This document shows positions 62,860 to 64,000 of a DNA stretch of 64,000 nt, piece by piece. Source of the DNA: Natrialba aegyptia DSM 13077 (lineage in GTDB: Archaea > Halobacteriota > Halobacteria > Halobacteriales > Natrialbaceae); contig NZ_AOIP01000032.1 in the NCBI RefSeq assembly GCF_000337535.1, positions 218,896 to 282,895 on the forward strand, given 5' to 3'. Every line of letters begins with the position of its first letter. Within the stretch, counting starts at the first letter, position 1. The position numbers and the translations under genes are program-made. The notes below the pieces were generated by a model. It did no database searches. It saw only the letters and a list, made by a program, of their open reading frames with translations, and had not been told where the DNA came from.

Positions 62860-64000
62860 ATGACCGCCGAGTCACCGTCCCGGGACGAGCCGGCCCAGCC
62901 GACGAACGCGGAGCGAATCGGCGTCTGGCTCGTCGGTGCGCGTGGGAACGTCGCAACCATGTCGATCGTCGGCGCTCGGGCGATCGCGACCGGTCGCGCC
63001 GAGACGACCGGCATGGTTACCGAGCGCGAACCCGTCTCGAGCCTCGAGCTGCCGCCCGTTTCGGCGTTCGTCTTTGGCGGCCACGACATCGACCCGACCT
63101 CGCTCGTCGACCAGGCCGAGCGCCAGTGCGAGCGAAACGGCGTCCCCGACGAGGAGACGCTCGCAAGCGTCCGCGACGACCTCGCCGCCGTGGACGAGCG
63201 CATCGAAGTCGGCACGGCGGTAAACTGCGGGGCCGCCGTCACGGACGACAGCGACCACCTCGATCGCGAACTCGCGATACGAACCGTCGTCGACCAGATC
63301 CACGACGACTACGAGTCCTTCCGGACCGCCCACGAGATCGATCGACTCGTCGTCGTCAACGTCGCCTCCACCGAACCCGAACTCGCCTCGCCGGACCGAT
63401 ACGATACCCGCGAGGCGCTCGAGGACGCCATCGATTCGGACGATCGCGACCTGCCTGCGAGCGTCCTCTACGCCTACGCCGCGATCGACGCGGGCCACCC
63501 CTTCATCAACTTCACGCCGAGCACGGGCAACGCCCTCGGCGGGATCCGAGAACTCGCCGTCGACCGCGGGGTGCCACACGTGGGCCGCGACGCCAAGACC
63601 GGCGAGACGCTGGTCAAGTCCGCGCTCGCGCCGATGTTCGCCGGCCGCAATCTGAACGTGCTCTCCTGGGAGGGCCACAACATCCTCGGCAACAAGGACG
63701 GCCTCGTGCTGGAGGACGAGGAAAACGCCGCCGGCAAACTGTCGAGCAAGGGTGACGTGCTCGAATCCATCCTGCCCGATGTCGGCCACAACCGCGTCCG
63801 GATCGACTACACGCCCTCGCTCGCGGACTGGAAGACCGCCTGGGACTACATCCATTTCGAGGGCTTTCTGAACACCGAAATGACGATGCAGTTCACCTGG
63901 GAGGGCTCGGACTCGGCCCTGGCCGCGCCGCTCGTGCTCGATCTGGTCCGACTGATCGTCCACGCCGACGAGTTCGGCGAGGGCGGCTTCCAACCGCACC
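62860..64000 (+). CDS. Inositol-3-phosphate synthase, C-terminus cut by window edge
   Basis: 380 codons visible, no stop before the right edge. Family motifs are clear: WLVGARGNVATMSIVG (NAD-binding), VNVASTEP, NFTPSTGNALGGIRELA, KTGETLVKSALAPMF, LSWEGHNILGNKDG and DWKTAWDYIHFEGF. The enzyme cyclises glucose 6-phosphate to inositol 3-phosphate (L-myo-inositol 1-phosphate numbering varies) with NAD+. Its sequence resembles synthases encoded in bacterial Ebo-type clusters as well as archaeal lipid-inositol enzymes. It is divergent from the TatD/TIM/UbiA operon. The ATG at 62860 starts just before the family's core. Confidence 0.9.
   Translation, partial: MTAESPSRDEPAQPTNAERIGVWLVGARGNVATMSIVGARAIATGRAETTGMVTEREPVSSLELPPVSAFVFGGHDIDPTSLVDQAERQCERNGVPDEETLASVRDDLAAVDERIEVGTAVNCGAAVTDDSDHLDRELAIRTVVDQIHDDYESFRTAHEIDRLVVVNVASTEPELASPDRYDTREALEDAIDSDDRDLPASVLYAYAAIDAGHPFINFTPSTGNALGGIRELAVDRGVPHVGRDAKTGETLVKSALAPMFAGRNLNVLSWEGHNILGNKDGLVLEDEENAAGKLSSKGDVLESILPDVGHNRVRIDYTPSLADWKTAWDYIHFEGFLNTEMTMQFTWEGSDSALAAPLVLDLVRLIVHADEFGEGGFQPH

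Noticed and set aside
62829-63755. Plus-strand Arg-rich frame over the inositol synthase gene
   Set aside because: The overlapping frame from 62860 carries unmistakable inositol-3-phosphate synthase motifs.

Overview
The window is chromosomal DNA of a haloarchaeon, probably from the Natrialba/Haloterrigena/Natrinema side of the class. The evidence is high GC with strongly GC-biased third codon positions, acidic proteins, TATA boxes about 27 bases upstream of start codons (mostly leaderless genes), Tat-dependent lipoprotein export, and archaeal marker genes (tiaS, a DRG-family GTPase, MBF1, AlaX, DUF357, TrmB). The genus is an inference from overall gene content.

Layout. 1-14.5 kb is a sugar-catabolism island: gluconate/xylonate-type dehydratase (cut by the left edge), glucose dehydrogenase and bacterial-type KDPG aldolase (semi-phosphorylative Entner-Doudoroff pathway); an IS200/IS605-type element with a DUF2080 gene and an intact tnpB; then a TrmB regulator, a GH15 glucoamylase, a maltodextrin-type ABC importer (ATPase divergent from binding protein and two permeases) and a GntP gluconate permease. 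14.8-24 kb carries housekeeping and small genes: redoxin-like protein, AlaX, MBF1, tRNA-Leu(GAG), a DUF420 membrane protein, purF, a MutS-like ATPase, a DUF6735-type protein, two tiny genes and an SRPBCC protein. 24.5-45.6 kb holds an Azf-like sugar dehydrogenase, a Xi-class GST homologue, ion antiporters (a CaCA exchanger and two NhaC-type), an orphan DNA methyltransferase, a TrkA/RCK protein, a purine permease, glutaredoxin, tiaS, a DRG GTPase, a double-VOC protein, and a sugar transferase with a striking Gln/His/Asn-rich insert. 45.7-50 kb is an RND/MMPL exporter with a CARDB-like surface protein. 50.3-58.8 kb contains a DCC-HTTM-associated trio, a glutaredoxin-thioredoxin reductase fusion, a DUF389 membrane protein, an FAH-family enzyme, a methyltransferase and a Bat-type regulator.

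59-64 kb is the most interesting part: TatD-like hydrolase, xylose-isomerase-like TIM barrel and UbiA-like membrane protein in one tight operon, a second paralogous TIM barrel after it, and a divergent inositol-3-phosphate synthase running off the right edge. This set resembles the bacterial Ebo metabolite-traffic gene set in a haloarchaeal setting and is proposed as the candidate undescribed system.

Other unexplained structure: four consecutive hairpins right after tRNA-Leu(GAG); an 81-base near-perfect inverted repeat touching the purF stop codon; a family of related mini-hairpins on both sides of the tnpB element; matching TrmB-like operators before the dehydratase and gdh genes; and several isolated palindromic operators.
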